A stretch of DNA of 64,000 bases. It comes from Natronococcus sp. A-GB7 (lineage in GTDB: Archaea; Halobacteriota; Halobacteria; Halobacteriales; Natrialbaceae). Position numbers and translations under genes: made by a program. This document shows, one piece after another, positions 25,477 to 34,209 of this stretch (within the stretch, counting starts at the first letter, position 1; the number at the start of each line of letters is the position of its first letter). A model generated the notes under the pieces. That model saw only the letters and a program-made list of their open reading frames with translations, did not search any database and was not told the DNA's origin. The stretch is taken from positions 1-64,000 of the forward strand of contig NZ_JARUKV010000026.1 of NCBI RefSeq assembly GCF_029688865.1, written 5' to 3'.

Positions 25477-25686
25477 TCACAGCTTCCGAGCGATTTCTTC
25501 GACAGCCACTACCAGCCGATAAAACAGGTAAAGAAGGTAGACTGAGAGCCCAATGATAACTACGCTGAATAGCCCCAGAAAAACCTGTCCGGTTAACAAC
25601 GAATATCCAAGAATTGCGAACAGCACGATGGCAACTCCTGCACCTATTTCAGAGGGGAGTTCTCTTGGGACGGTTCTGGAAGACAT
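25477..25686 (-). CDS. Small two-helix membrane protein
   Basis: A 69-residue protein with two membrane segments (about 14-34, IGAGVAIVLFAILGYSLLTGQ, and 36-58, FLGLFSVVIIGLSVYLLYLFYRL) and a short charged tail (VAVEEIARKL). A TATA-like CTATAATCG about 12-20 nt and a GTTATATCC about 25 nt upstream of the ATG on the minus strand support the start. Its GC content is lower than that of flanking genes. No function can be assigned. Confidence 0.65.
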   Translation of the reverse strand: MSSRTVPRELPSEIGAGVAIVLFAILGYSLLTGQVFLGLFSVVIIGLSVYLLYLFYRLVVAVEEIARKL

Positions 25687-25791
25687 ATGCCACGATTATA
25701 GTGTGGATATAACTGATTTCTCCCCATCCAATCATTTGCGTACTACTGAGGGAGACAGTCGACCGACACTGAACAAGGCCACGATCCGCCG

Positions 25792-27216
25792 TTACAGCCA
25801 CCCGCCCTCGACCGCACCGACGAGCTCCGAGTCGGCGTTCCGCCACGCGTCGCCGGCCCGGTCGAACACGTCGGTCGCGCGCTCGTTCGCCTCCTCGAGG
25901 ATCGCCCCCTCATCAGCGGTCCGAAGCTCTCCGTCCTCGAGGACGACCTCGCCCTCGACCAGCACGGTGTCGACGACGCCCCCGTTCGCGCCGTAGACGA
26001 GGTTCGGCACCGCTGTGTGCAGCGGTTCCTGCACTGTCGGCGCCGTCGAGGGATGCTCGAGGTCCAGCAGCACGATATCGGCTCGTTTCCCCTCCTCGAG
26101 TGATCCCACCTCCTCGCCGATTCCCAGCGCGCGAGCGCCCTCGATCGTCCCGACGCGCAGCGCCTCCCAGGCCGGAAACGCCGTCGGATCGGTTCGTTTG
26201 GTCTTCGCGAGCAGCGCTGTCGTCCGTAACTCCCGGAGGAAGTCGTGGCCCCCGGGACCCGGCGCCTGGTCGGTGCCGATTCCCGCGACGCCGCCGGAAT
26301 TCCGGTACTCGACGATCGGCGGGGTGATCCCGTCGATCGCCGCGATCGAACTCGGATTCGCGGCCATCCGGACGCCCGCATCGGCCAGGCGGGCGCGCTC
26401 CTCGTTAGTCGCGCCGTGGAGGTGAGCCGCGAGCAATCGGTCGGAAACGAGTTCGAGCTCTTCGAGGACGCTCACGGTCGTCTCGCCCGTTCCGTACCGA
26501 GCTTCGATCTGGCGCTGCTCGCGCTCGCCCTGGGCGACGTGCATGTGGATCCCGCGATCGTGGCGCTCGGCGCGCTCGCGGATCTCCTCGAGCAGCCCTC
26601 GTGGTACCATGTCCAGCGCCTGGGGCCCGTACAGCGCCGAGACGCGCTCGCGGTCGGCGCAGGCGTCGAACAGGTCCTCGTTGCGCTCGAGAGCAGCCCG
26701 GCCCTGCTCCTCGCTGAGCGGATAGGGCTCGTCGGGTCCCAGATCGTCGGTCGGCCCGTCGACGGCGTTGATCGTCTCCGTCGCGACGGTGCGGACGCCC
26801 ATCGGCTCGTGGGCCTCGCCGACGAGCAGTTCGACGTCTCCCGCGTACTCGCCGACGGTCGTCACCCCCGAGCGAAGCGCCTCGAGGACACCCAGTCTAG
26901 CGCCCGCGGCGCGGTCTTCGGGTTCCATCGCCGCCGAGAGCGGCCCGAGCGCGCGGTTCATCCACTCGATCTCGGGGACGTCTTGTGCGCCACCGCGCAA
27001 CAGCGTCAGGTCGGTGTGGGCGTGGACGTTTACCAGCCCTGGCGTCGCGACGCGGCCGTCGCCGTCGATCGTTCGCTCCGCGTCGGCCGCAAAGCCGTCG
27101 CTCGAGCCGACGTACTCGATCCGCCCACCGTCGACGCCGATCGTCGCGTCCTCGAGGATTCCCAGTCGATCGTCCCGCATCGTGATCGCGAGGACGTTCG
27201 TGATCGCGAGATCCAT
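25792..27216 (-). CDS. MtaD-like deaminase/amidohydrolase (TRZ/ATZ family)
   Basis: A 474-residue amidohydrolase-superfamily enzyme similar to 5-methylthioadenosine/S-adenosylhomocysteine deaminases. The beta-sandwich (1-58) leads to the metal motif [16 protein letters not shown] (H65, H67). Later ligands are in [15 protein letters not shown] and [13 protein letters not shown], and the strand-8 Asp in [14 protein letters not shown]. The C-terminus ([22 protein letters not shown]) closes the sandwich. It probably removes an amino or amide group from a purine-like compound; guanine deaminase or atrazine-type activities are alternatives. The start [12 protein letters not shown] (27216) is preferred over an upstream in-frame start adding nine residues. 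Confidence 0.83.
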   Translation of the reverse strand: MDLAITNVLAITMRDDRLGILEDATIGVDGGRIEYVGSSDGFAADAERTIDGDGRVATPGLVNVHAHTDLTLLRGGAQDVPEIEWMNRALGPLSAAMEPEDRAAGARLGVLEALRSGVTTVGEYAGDVELLVGEAHEPMGVRTVATETINAVDGPTDDLGPDEPYPLSEEQGRAALERNEDLFDACADRERVSALYGPQALDMVPRGLLEEIRERAERHDRGIHMHVAQGEREQRQIEARYGTGETTVSVLEELELVSDRLLAAHLHGATNEERARLADAGVRMAANPSSIAAIDGITPPIVEYRNSGGVAGIGTDQAPGPGGHDFLRELRTTALLAKTKRTDPTAFPAWEALRVGTIEGARALGIGEEVGSLEEGKRADIVLLDLEHPSTAPTVQEPLHTAVPNLVYGANGGVVDTVLVEGEVVLEDGELRTADEGAILEEANERATDVFDRAGDAWRNADSELVGAVEGGWL

Positions 27217-27306
27217 ACCCCGACCGACGACACCTGCCGACAAAACCGTCGGCGAACCGGAACTCGATGTGGGTGAGTCGAACCGTCGGGCGCTCGGGAT
27301 CAGACC

Positions 27307-27315
27307 GTTTATTTC
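27307..27315 (+). promoter_or_regulatory. TATA box of pyrE
   Basis: GTTTATTTC is centred 28 nt upstream of the pyrE ATG (27339), the expected position for leaderless transcription. Confidence 0.5.
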
Positions 27316-27338
27316 GCTGGCAGTCGCCTCTCCCCGTA

Positions 27339-27866
27339 ATGACCAACCAGGAGCTCATCGACGCGCTGCGCGCGGCCGACGCCGTGCAGTTCGGGGAGTT
27401 CGAACTCTCCCACGGTGGCACGAGCGAGTACTACGTCGACAAGTACCTCTTCGAAACCGATCCCGACTGTCTCGAGGCGATCGCCGACGCGTTCGCCGAG
27501 CGTCTCGAGCCCGACGACAAGCTCGCGGGCGTCGCCCTCGGCGCGGTTCCGCTGGCCGCGGCCACGAGCGTCGCGGCGGGCGCTCCCTACGTCATCGTCC
27601 GCAAGCAGCGCAAGGAGTACGGCACCTCGAACCTGGTCGAGGGCCGCCTCGAGGAGGGCGAGGAGGTCGTCGTCCTCGAGGACATCGTCACCACCGGAAC
27701 GAGCCTGGTCGAGGCCGTCGAGGCCCTGCGCGAGGCGGGTGCGACCGTCGAGCGCGCGCTGGTCGTCGTCGATCGTCAGGAGGGAGGCCGCGAGAACGTC
27801 GAAGAGGCGGGCCTCGAGATGGAGGCGCTCGTCACGGCCGAGGAACTGCTAGCCGACCGGGACTGA
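27339..27866 (+). CDS. pyrE: Orotate phosphoribosyltransferase
   Basis: A 175-residue type I PRTase that joins orotate and PRPP to orotidine 5'-phosphate in pyrimidine biosynthesis. The PRPP loop [13 protein letters not shown] is at residues 110-122; the flexible catalytic loop is [14 protein letters not shown] (85-98) and the orotate-binding start is [19 protein letters not shown]. This is the short, bacterial-like form known as PyrE2 in haloarchaea. A TATA box 28 nt upstream of the ATG supports the start. A Nudix hydrolase gene follows 27 nt downstream and may be cotranscribed. Confidence 0.95.
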   Translation: MTNQELIDALRAADAVQFGEFELSHGGTSEYYVDKYLFETDPDCLEAIADAFAERLEPDDKLAGVALGAVPLAAATSVAAGAPYVIVRKQRKEYGTSNLVEGRLEEGEEVVVLEDIVTTGTSLVEAVEALREAGATVERALVVVDRQEGGRENVEEAGLEMEALVTAEELLADRD

Positions 27867-27893
27867 TCCCATCTCCGTTCTCGAGCAAACGCA

Positions 27894-28397
27894 ATGACTA
27901 TCGACGTTCCGCCGTCCGTTCCGCGAGAGCAACAGACCATCCGACTCTCACCGGCGAACGTGGACTCGTTCCGGGAGTGGACCGTCGAGGGAACCGGACT
28001 GACGGCTGCTGCCCGCGTTACCGACTCCGAGGGACGGATCGTCCTCGTCCGGAATCGCTGGTCAGACGGCTGGATCGTCCCCGGCGGCGCGGTTGAACCG
28101 GGCGAAGCGCTCGCCGACGCCGCGCGACGCGAGGTGCGCGAGGAGACGGGGCTCGAGGCGACTATCGACGATCCGCTGCTCGTCGTCGAGCAGACGTACG
28201 TCTCCGAAGCTGCATCCGACGCCACCGTTCGACTTTCGGCGCAGTTCGTCGTCTTCGACGCTCGAGCGGATGGACCGATTCCCGACACCGAGCAGTTGGG
28301 CGCCGAGCCCGGCGAGATCGAGGCAGCTCGGTGGTTCGAAACGCCTCCGCCCGACCTTCACGAGGACGACCTGTTTCGACCGTATCTTCGAGGATAG
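27894..28397 (+). CDS. Nudix hydrolase
   Basis: A 167-residue Nudix protein, cleaving a nucleoside diphosphate linked to another moiety. The Nudix box GGAVEPGEALADAARREVREETGLE (residues about 64-88) fits GX5EX7REUXEEXGU fully, with catalytic glutamates in REVREE. An N-terminal extension of about 38 residues precedes the core sheet (LTAAARVTDSEGRIVLVRNRW). The substrate is not predictable from sequence; 8-oxo-dGTP, ADP-ribose and UDP-sugar are possibilities. It starts 27 nt after pyrE on the same strand. Confidence 0.88.
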   Translation: MTIDVPPSVPREQQTIRLSPANVDSFREWTVEGTGLTAAARVTDSEGRIVLVRNRWSDGWIVPGGAVEPGEALADAARREVREETGLEATIDDPLLVVEQTYVSEAASDATVRLSAQFVVFDARADGPIPDTEQLGAEPGEIEAARWFETPPPDLHEDDLFRPYLRG

Positions 28398-28427
28398 CGA
28401 CGGGCTGGCGCCGTTCCCTGTCCGCTC

Positions 28428-29069
28428 CTACTGGCCGTAGGACTCGAACTTCTCGAGGACGGTCTCCAGCTGGTCGTCGGTGAGCCGTCGCGGCTCCAGC
28501 CCCGCAGAGCGGGTCTCGAGGTACAATCGAGCTAAACTCTCGACGTGGTGGGTGTTCTCGAGGGCGGTCTCGAGATCGGGCGCCGTCACGACGAGTCCGT
28601 GGTTCTCGATGAACGAGGCCGTCGAGCCCGCCTCGTCCATCGCCGCGACGATATTCGCGGCCAGCTGGTCGGAGCCGTAGGGCGCGTACTCGGCGACGGG
28701 AACCTCCTTGCCGACCGCGACGATCATGTAGTGGATCGGCGGCAGCGGCTGGTGAGCGATCGCAAGTGCCGTCGACCACGGCGAGTGGGTGTGGACGATC
28801 GCGCCGACGTCCTCGCGGCGGTAGATCGCCGAGTGCATCGGCACCTCGCTGCTGGGGGCCATCTCGCCGTCCCGTTGCTCGCCGTCGACGCCGACGACCG
28901 GCGTCCCGTCGACGTCGAAGCTGTCGTAGGGAACGCCCGTCGGCGTGATCGCGAAGGCGTCGCCGTCCGTGCCCTCCCGGACGCTCAGGTTCCCCGTCCG
29001 CGCGGGGGTCAGTTCGGCCAGCTCGGCGGCGTGCTCGACGACCTGTCGGCGCTCGGACTCGAGGATCAC
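28428..29069 (-). CDS. Class II aldolase (fuculose-phosphate aldolase type)
   Basis: A 213-residue AraD/FucA-type class II aldolase. [10 protein letters not shown] and [11 protein letters not shown] are the substrate-phosphate region; the zinc histidines are in [13 protein letters not shown] and at [12 protein letters not shown]; the catalytic Glu is in [13 protein letters not shown]. It cleaves a sugar 1-phosphate to DHAP and an aldehyde. GTG at 29069 is the start: it overlaps the stop of the upstream HAD gene by 4 nt (GTGA). In archaea such enzymes also serve 5-deoxy-sugar-phosphate disposal, and an MtaD-like deaminase is close by, so that role is a reasonable alternative. Confidence 0.87.
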   Translation of the reverse strand: MILESERRQVVEHAAELAELTPARTGNLSVREGTDGDAFAITPTGVPYDSFDVDGTPVVGVDGEQRDGEMAPSSEVPMHSAIYRREDVGAIVHTHSPWSTALAIAHQPLPPIHYMIVAVGKEVPVAEYAPYGSDQLAANIVAAMDEAGSTASFIENHGLVVTAPDLETALENTHHVESLARLYLETRSAGLEPRRLTDDQLETVLEKFESYGQ

Positions 29070-29767
29070 AGTACCAGCTCCGTTAGCTCCCCGAAGGCAT
29101 CTATCCTGTGGTCGGGTTTCCGCCGTCCCTCGAGCGGCTCGTCGGGATCGGCGTTCCACAGTACCGTCTCGAGGCCCACGGCGTTGGCGCCAACGATGTC
29201 GGCGCCGACGTTATCGCCGACCATCACCGCCTCCGATACGCGTCGGTTCAGCCGTGCCAGCGGTAGGGTGAACATGACCGATCCGGGCTTCTCGCGACCG
29301 GTCTCCTCGGAGGTGAGCAGGAGGTCGATATGGTCCTCGAGCCCGAGTTGCTCGATTTTCGCGAGCTGGATTCGGGTCGTCAGGTTGGTCGTCACCGCGA
29401 CATCGATCCCTTCGTTCTGGAGGGTCTCGAGAGTCGCCTCGGCGCCCGGGAAGAGGGCCATCTCCTCGAGATAGCCCTCCCAGAACGCCTCGCCGAGCGC
29501 CAGCGCGTCGCCAGCTCGCGGTTCCCCGGTGTGTTCCTCCACCGCGCGCTTGAAGTAGATGAACCGCTCGTGGGTCGCTGCGGTCCCGGAGAGTTCGCGT
29601 TTGACCTCCCGGCGACCGGTCTGGTAGAACTCGTCGAACGCGTCGCGATCGAACTCGTACCCCAGTTCGCGGGCGGTTTCGTGTGCGGCTTCGAGCGCCG
29701 CGTCCCGACAGGGCACGTACGGGTAGAGCGTGTCGTCGAGGTCGAAGAGGACGGCGGTGGCTGCCAT
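29066..29767 (-). CDS. HAD-superfamily phosphatase
   Basis: A 233-residue HAD hydrolase with motif I DLDDTLYP (nucleophile Asp and general acid Asp), a helical C1 cap (about 20-110), motif II T/S in [11 protein letters not shown], motif III Lys in [13 protein letters not shown] and motif [14 protein letters not shown]. It should dephosphorylate a small phosphomonoester. It lies 57 nt downstream of two TenA genes and overlaps the aldolase by 4 nt. In plants a TenA domain is fused to an HAD phosphatase acting on thiamin monophosphate, so a thiamin-salvage phosphatase is one candidate. A sugar-phosphate phosphatase paired with the aldolase is the other. Confidence 0.87.
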   Translation of the reverse strand: MAATAVLFDLDDTLYPYVPCRDAALEAAHETARELGYEFDRDAFDEFYQTGRREVKRELSGTAATHERFIYFKRAVEEHTGEPRAGDALALGEAFWEGYLEEMALFPGAEATLETLQNEGIDVAVTTNLTTRIQLAKIEQLGLEDHIDLLLTSEETGREKPGSVMFTLPLARLNRRVSEAVMVGDNVGADIVGANAVGLETVLWNADPDEPLEGRRKPDHRIDAFGELTELVL

Positions 29768-29824
29768 ACGCTACCCGTTACGATCGACCGGGAAACGAGT
29801 ACCGGTCCGGGGTCCCTCGAGCTG

Positions 29825-30580
29825 CTACGTGCGCTCACCGGACGATCCCGAGTTGTACGCTTCGTCGAAGAAGGCGACCTCGAGGTCGACGGTCCGGCGG
29901 AACAGCCGTTCGACCCGCCGCTGTCGTCGCGGCGAACAGTCGGCCCCGACCGCATCGAGCTGGCCGCGGAGTTCGTCGACGAACGCAACGAACGACGGTA
30001 CCGCGTGGAGGTCGATCCACTCGGCGTAGTAGAACGGCAGGTCGGCCCCGTCGCTCGGCGGCTCGGTATCTGGATCGCCGTACTCCGCTGCGACAGCAGT
30101 CGCCCACTCGCGGTAGATCCACTCCGCGGGGACCAGTACGGAAAGCGTCTCGGCGTACCCGCCCTCGCGAGCCGCGCGCCCCAGCAGGTCGACCAGCGCG
30201 GCTGCGGTCGGCGAGGGCTCCGGATCGCTCCAGCGGGCGTCGGGAACGTCCAGTGCGTCGAACGAGCGCCGGAAGGAGTCGTTCTCCTCGTCGGTGACCG
30301 TCTCGAGGAACTCGATCAGCGGCCGCTTCGCCTCGATTCCCGGCGCCTGGCCGACCGCGAAGCCAAAGGTTCCGACGAGGGCCTCGAGGAAGGCGTAGTC
30401 CTGCACGAGGTAGGTCGCGTAGACGTCCGTCTCGAGCGTGCCCGCACCGAGTTCGCGGGTGAACGGGTGCGTCACTGCGTCGGTCCACGCCGGCTCCGAG
30501 CGCTCGCGAAGCCAGTCGGTAAACCGGGGGTCGGCGACGCCAGCGGCGTACTCGTCGTAGCTGGCGGGAACGTCGCTCAC
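29825..30580 (-). CDS. TenA-family protein without the catalytic cysteine (TenA_E-like)
   Basis: A 251-residue all-helical TenA/thiaminase II homologue. The family core is visible: AWTDAVTHPFTRELGAGTLETDVYATYLVQDYAFLEALV, SVLVPAEWIYREWATAVAAEYG, and the terminal Glu helix TVDLEVAFFDEAY. In TenA_C proteins the motif reads L-x-P-C; here it is V-P-A, so the nucleophilic cysteine is missing. Cys-less TenA_E proteins process amino-HMP breakdown products of thiamin. GTG at 30580 overlaps the upstream tenA stop by 4 nt (GTGA) and has a purine-rich site before it; an ATG at 30589 is the alternative. It sits in a row with tenA, HAD and aldolase. Confidence 0.82.
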   Translation of the reverse strand: MSDVPASYDEYAAGVADPRFTDWLRERSEPAWTDAVTHPFTRELGAGTLETDVYATYLVQDYAFLEALVGTFGFAVGQAPGIEAKRPLIEFLETVTDEENDSFRRSFDALDVPDARWSDPEPSPTAAALVDLLGRAAREGGYAETLSVLVPAEWIYREWATAVAAEYGDPDTEPPSDGADLPFYYAEWIDLHAVPSFVAFVDELRGQLDAVGADCSPRRQRRVERLFRRTVDLEVAFFDEAYNSGSSGERT

Positions 30581-31236
30581 AGCTCCCATCCCTCCCGCGT
30601 GTAGGCCATCTCCCAGAACCGGTACTCGAGCTTCGCGCTCGTCAGGAACGCCTCGCGCATCGCCTCGTGCTCGCCGGGGTAGCGTTCGCCACAGCGGTCG
30701 ACGAACTCGCGACACCAGTCGGTCGCCTCCCGGAACTCCTCGCTCGTGTACATCTCGATGAACGGCGTGTAGCGGTGTTCCTCGGTCGCGATGTCGGCCA
30801 TGCGCTCGGCGACGTCGAGGTAGCCCTGCATGCAGGGGTACAGCGCCCCGGCGATCTCGGCGATCGACCCCTCGTGGGCCGTTCGCACGAGAAAGCTCGT
30901 GTACGCGACGCAGGTCGGCGCCTTCTCGACGGCCTCGAGTTCGTCGACCGAGATGCCGTAGTCGGCGGCGAACTCCCGGTGAAGATCCATCTCGTGGTCC
31001 AGCACCTGGTGGGCAACGCCCAGCAGGTGGGTCATCGTCGCCTCGTCGCGGGCCTTCCCGCCCGCGATCGAGAACAACCGCGCGTAGTCCAGCAGGTATC
31101 GGTAGTCCTGTTTCACCCAGTGTTCGAACGCGTCCTCGTCGAGCGTTCCTTCGGCGAGTTCGACCACGAAGGGGTGCTCGAGCTGTGCCTCCCAGACGTG
31201 ACTGCCGTACTCGAGGAGGTCGTCGCTGAATGCCAT
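30577..31236 (-). CDS. tenA: TenA thiaminase II (aminopyrimidine aminohydrolase)
   Basis: A 219-residue TenA_C protein. It hydrolyses aminomethyl-pyrimidine (a thiamin breakdown product) to HMP for salvage. Motifs are HPFVVELAEGTLDEDAFEHWVKQDYRYLLDYARLF, the catalytic cysteine in GALYPCMQGY, and the C-terminal LEYRFWEMAYTREGWEL, which matches Bacillus TenA closely. The start MAFSDDLLEYGSHVWE at 31236 fits the family; the frame extends 15 residues further up but without family similarity. The promoter on the minus strand has TATTATTAGG near 31284-31293. It heads a leftward row: tenA, tenA_E-like, HAD, aldolase. Confidence 0.92.
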   Translation of the reverse strand: MAFSDDLLEYGSHVWEAQLEHPFVVELAEGTLDEDAFEHWVKQDYRYLLDYARLFSIAGGKARDEATMTHLLGVAHQVLDHEMDLHREFAADYGISVDELEAVEKAPTCVAYTSFLVRTAHEGSIAEIAGALYPCMQGYLDVAERMADIATEEHRYTPFIEMYTSEEFREATDWCREFVDRCGERYPGEHEAMREAFLTSAKLEYRFWEMAYTREGWEL

Positions 31237-31382
31237 CGCCGGGAGTTCGGCTCCCTCGGAGATATACCTAGCGAATACCACCTAATAATACGTGCGACCG
31301 TCCGCGGATTTGCCGACGTTGGTAGGGCACCGACGCCGATCGCTCGAGGGCCGGTTCGATCCGAGCGCACACCATCACAACG

Positions 31383-31391
31383 CTTTTATCC
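31383..31391 (+). promoter_or_regulatory. TATA box upstream of the thrS leader
   Basis: CTTTTATCC is the best TATA-like element upstream of thrS and predicts transcription starting near 31415. This leaves a leader of about 140 nt before the ATG at 31554, long for this genome. Confidence 0.45.
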
Positions 31392-31416
31392 CGCTCGAGA
31401 CAACTCGTATCTACGA

Positions 31417-31540
31417 TGGTAGGTGTCCGCTTTACAGGGGCTCTCGCCCGCTTCTAACCACTACCTACCGCTCGGCGCGTCGAACCACCGGCGAGCGGCG
31501 TGCGCGGACGCCCGTCCGAACTTCTCACCGAAGTTCCCCA
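31417..31540 (+). promoter_or_regulatory. Hairpin-rich 5' leader of thrS
   Basis: Inverted repeats in order: a long-range stem GGTAGGT (31418-31424) with ACCTACC (31463-31469) enclosing a GGGC-TCTC-GCCC hairpin (31438-31449); CGGAC-GCCC-GTCCG (31505-31518); and GAACTTC-TCACC-GAAGTTC (31518-31536). The last two share a base and exclude full formation of each other, a switch-like layout. No Shine-Dalgarno is seen next to the thrS ATG. Inference: a cis-acting regulatory leader for ThrRS synthesis. The rest of the 31237-31553 interval is the divergent tenA promoter. Confidence 0.45.
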
Positions 31541-31553
31541 ACCGACTACAGCC

Positions 31554-33503
31554 ATGTCAGAATCAGATTCACAGCAACGGATAGCGGTCGTACTGCCAGA
31601 CGGATCCGAACTCGAGGTCGACGCCGGCGCGACGGTCGAGGACTGCGCCTACGAGATCGGGCCCGGGCTCGGAAGCGACACCGCCGCCGGCAAGCTCGAC
31701 GGCGAACTCGTCGCCAAGGAGGAACCCGTCTACGACGGCGCCGAACTCGAGATCGTCACCGACGGCTCCGAGGAGTACCTGCGCGTGATGCGCCACTCCG
31801 CGTCGCACTGCCTCGCACAGGCCGTCGAGCGACTGTACGACGAGGAGGAGGTCAAGCTCGCGATCGGTCCGCCGACCGACGAGGGGTTCTATTATGACTT
31901 CGATAACCTCGAGATCGACGAGGACGACCTCGCCGACCTCGAGCGCGAGATCGAGGCGATCGTCGCCGAGGACTACGAGATCGAGCGCGAGGACGTCTCG
32001 ATCGAGGAGGCCGAGCAGCGACTGGCCGACGAGCCCTACAAGCTCGAGCTGCTCGAGGAGCTCGCCGAGGAGGGCGACCAGGTGTCGTTCTACAGGCAGG
32101 GCGAGTGGGAGGACCTCTGTGCCGGCCCCCACGTCGACTCGACGGGCGAGATCGGCGTCGTCAAACTGCTCGAGATCGCGGGCGCCTACTGGCGCGGCGA
32201 CGAGGAAAACGAGATGCAGACGCGGATCTACGGGACGGCCTTCGAGGACGAGAGCGACCTCGAGGCGTTCATCGAGCGCAAGGAGGAGGCCGAGAAACGG
32301 GACCACCGCCGGATCGGCTCGGAGATGAACCTGTTCTCGATCCAGGACGTCACCGGCCCCGGACTGCCGCTGTATCACCCCGCCGGGAAGACGGTGCTGA
32401 AGGAGCTCGAGGGGTTCGTCGAGGACCTCAACCAAGACGCGGGCTACGACTACGTCGAGACGCCCCACGTGTTCAAGACCGATCTCTGGCACCGCTCGGG
32501 CCACTACGAGAACTACGCCGACGACATGTTCATCTTCGACGTCGGCGACGACGAGTTCGGCCTGAAGCCGATGAACTGTCCGGGCCACGCCGCCATCTTC
32601 CAGGACCAGTCCTGGTCGTACCGCGACCTGCCGATCCGCTACGCGGAGAACGGGAAGGTCTACCGGAAGGAACAGCGCGGCGAGCTGTCGGGACTGTCGC
32701 GAGTCTGGGCGTTTACGATCGACGACGGCCACCTGTTCATCCGCCCCGACCAGATCCGCAGCGAGGTCGAGGAGATCATGGACATGATCACGGAGGTCCT
32801 CGAGACGTTCGACCTCGACTACGAGATGGCGCTGGCGACCCGCCCCGAGAAGTCCGTCGGCAGCGACGAGATCTGGGACCGCGCCGAGAACCAGCTCGAG
32901 GAGGTCCTCGAGGCCCGCGCCCACGAGTACGAGATCGAGGAGGGTGACGGCGCCTTCTACGGGCCGAAGATCGACTTCGCGTTCGAGGACGCGATCGGGC
33001 GCTCCTGGGACGGTCCCACGGTCCAGCTCGACTTCAACATGCCCGAGCGCTTCGATCTGGACTACGTCGGCGAGGACAACGACCACCACCAGCCCGTGAT
33101 GATCCACCGGGCGCTGTACGGCAGCTACGAACGGTTCTTCATGATGCTCATCGAGCACTTCGAGGGCCGGTTCCCGCTGTGGCTTGCGCCCGAGCAAGTT
33201 CGCGTGCTGCCGATCTCCGACGACAATCTGGGCTACGCTCACCGCGTCGCAAACGAGTTCGAGGAGTTCCGCGTCGAGGTCGACCAGCGCGACAGTACCT
33301 TAGAACGGAAGATCCGCGCGGCTCACGACGACCGGGTTCCCTACCAGATTATCGTCGGTGACAACGAGGAAGACGACGGCAACATCTCGGTCCGGGATCG
33401 CTTCGAGGACCAGGAGTACGACGTCGAGATCGACGAGTTCAGGGACCACCTCGAGGCCGAGCGCGCGGAGAAGCGTTCCGAACCCGACTTCCTGCAGGGC
33501 TGA
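31554..33503 (+). CDS. thrS: Threonyl-tRNA synthetase (bacterial-type architecture)
   Basis: A 649-residue class II synthetase charging tRNA-Thr. A TGS domain (about 6-70) is followed by the N2 editing domain with HSASH (H81, H85) and [10 protein letters not shown], which removes Ser-tRNA-Thr. The catalytic core has zinc Cys in [11 protein letters not shown], motif 2 [27 protein letters not shown] and motif 3 near [24 protein letters not shown]. An anticodon-binding domain (about 540-640) ends it. Many archaea use a different, DTD-like editing domain; this layout is the bacterial one. [13 protein letters not shown] is the family-like start; the TATA box lies far upstream, leaving a structured leader. 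Confidence 0.95.
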   Translation: MSESDSQQRIAVVLPDGSELEVDAGATVEDCAYEIGPGLGSDTAAGKLDGELVAKEEPVYDGAELEIVTDGSEEYLRVMRHSASHCLAQAVERLYDEEEVKLAIGPPTDEGFYYDFDNLEIDEDDLADLEREIEAIVAEDYEIEREDVSIEEAEQRLADEPYKLELLEELAEEGDQVSFYRQGEWEDLCAGPHVDSTGEIGVVKLLEIAGAYWRGDEENEMQTRIYGTAFEDESDLEAFIERKEEAEKRDHRRIGSEMNLFSIQDVTGPGLPLYHPAGKTVLKELEGFVEDLNQDAGYDYVETPHVFKTDLWHRSGHYENYADDMFIFDVGDDEFGLKPMNCPGHAAIFQDQSWSYRDLPIRYAENGKVYRKEQRGELSGLSRVWAFTIDDGHLFIRPDQIRSEVEEIMDMITEVLETFDLDYEMALATRPEKSVGSDEIWDRAENQLEEVLEARAHEYEIEEGDGAFYGPKIDFAFEDAIGRSWDGPTVQLDFNMPERFDLDYVGEDNDHHQPVMIHRALYGSYERFFMMLIEHFEGRFPLWLAPEQVRVLPISDDNLGYAHRVANEFEEFRVEVDQRDSTLERKIRAAHDDRVPYQIIVGDNEEDDGNISVRDRFEDQEYDVEIDEFRDHLEAERAEKRSEPDFLQG

Positions 33504-33516
33504 GGCGAGAGCCCGG

Positions 33517-34119
33517 TCAGTTCGACCTGAACGCTCGTACGGTTTCTACGCCGACGAACCGGGGTACTCGCTCGGCGTAGCGTTCGTACTCCTCGCCGTA
33601 CTGCTCGCGGAGCCAGGGCTCCTCGGCGAGCGGGAGCAGGAGCCACCAGCCGACGTACACCGCACAGAGGACGGCGACGAGCGCCGAGTTCGCGAGTAGC
33701 GCGAATCCGACGCTCGCGGCGATGTAGCCGACGTACTGAGGGTTCCTCGAGTAGCGGTACCAGCCGTCGGTCCGGAGCTCCCCGGTCAGACCGACCGTCT
33801 CCTCGCCACCGAGATCCACCCCGGCGACGATCGCGATCGCGAAACCGGGGACGAACAGCGCCAGGCCGACGACAAGCGAGGGACCGCGCGGCAACCCGAG
33901 CTGGTCCGGGTCGGCGATCGCGACCAACAGCAGACAGATCGTGAACGTCTGCGAGAGGGTCCATTGGGCGTAGAACCGCCAGCCTCGCTCACCGGGAGGC
34001 CAGTAGTTCGCCGCGCCGACGGCACTGGCGGCGACGCCTGCGGCGTTGAGCGAAAGGGCGCCGATCCCGACGGCAAACAACGCGAGCGTCAGCGACTCGA
34101 GGGTGCTCCAGTCGACCAT
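33517..34119 (-). CDS. Membrane methyltransferase-like protein (ICMT/PEMT family)
   Basis: A 200-residue membrane protein with about five hydrophobic segments and the C-terminal signature of isoprenylcysteine carboxyl methyltransferase/phospholipid methyltransferase-like proteins: GWYRYSRNPQYVGYI and EEPWLREQYGEEYERYAERVPRFV. These bind S-adenosylmethionine at the membrane surface; the substrate (lipid, isoprenoid or protein) is unknown. It faces thrS with a 13-bp gap. The start MVDWSTLESLTLALF is the first in-frame ATG giving a proper first membrane helix. Confidence 0.83.
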   Translation of the reverse strand: MVDWSTLESLTLALFAVGIGALSLNAAGVAASAVGAANYWPPGERGWRFYAQWTLSQTFTICLLLVAIADPDQLGLPRGPSLVVGLALFVPGFAIAIVAGVDLGGEETVGLTGELRTDGWYRYSRNPQYVGYIAASVGFALLANSALVAVLCAVYVGWWLLLPLAEEPWLREQYGEEYERYAERVPRFVGVETVRAFRSN

Positions 34120-34171
34120 ACCGACGGTTACGGACGGATCCGCCTCGGCGTTCTCACGGACCCACTAGTGA

Positions 34172-34180
34172 TTTTATAAG
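34172..34180 (+). promoter_or_regulatory. TATA box of the HTH_10 regulator gene
   Basis: TTTTATAAG lies 30-38 nt upstream of the ATG at 34210, on a short AT-rich patch between the two divergent genes. Confidence 0.5.
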
Positions 34181-34209
34181 CGCTGGCGGGCCAGCTTCGA
34201 GGGACGCGA

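Noticed and set aside
30581-30715. N-terminal extension of the Cys-less TenA protein beyond 30589
   Set aside because: The extra residues are antisense-like, Arg-rich, and overlap the C-terminal coding part of the first tenA.
31237-31300. TPP riboswitch upstream of tenA
   Set aside because: I found no thi-box core (CTGAGA-type motif with paired helices) on the minus strand; haloarchaeal thiamin genes are usually controlled by protein regulators.
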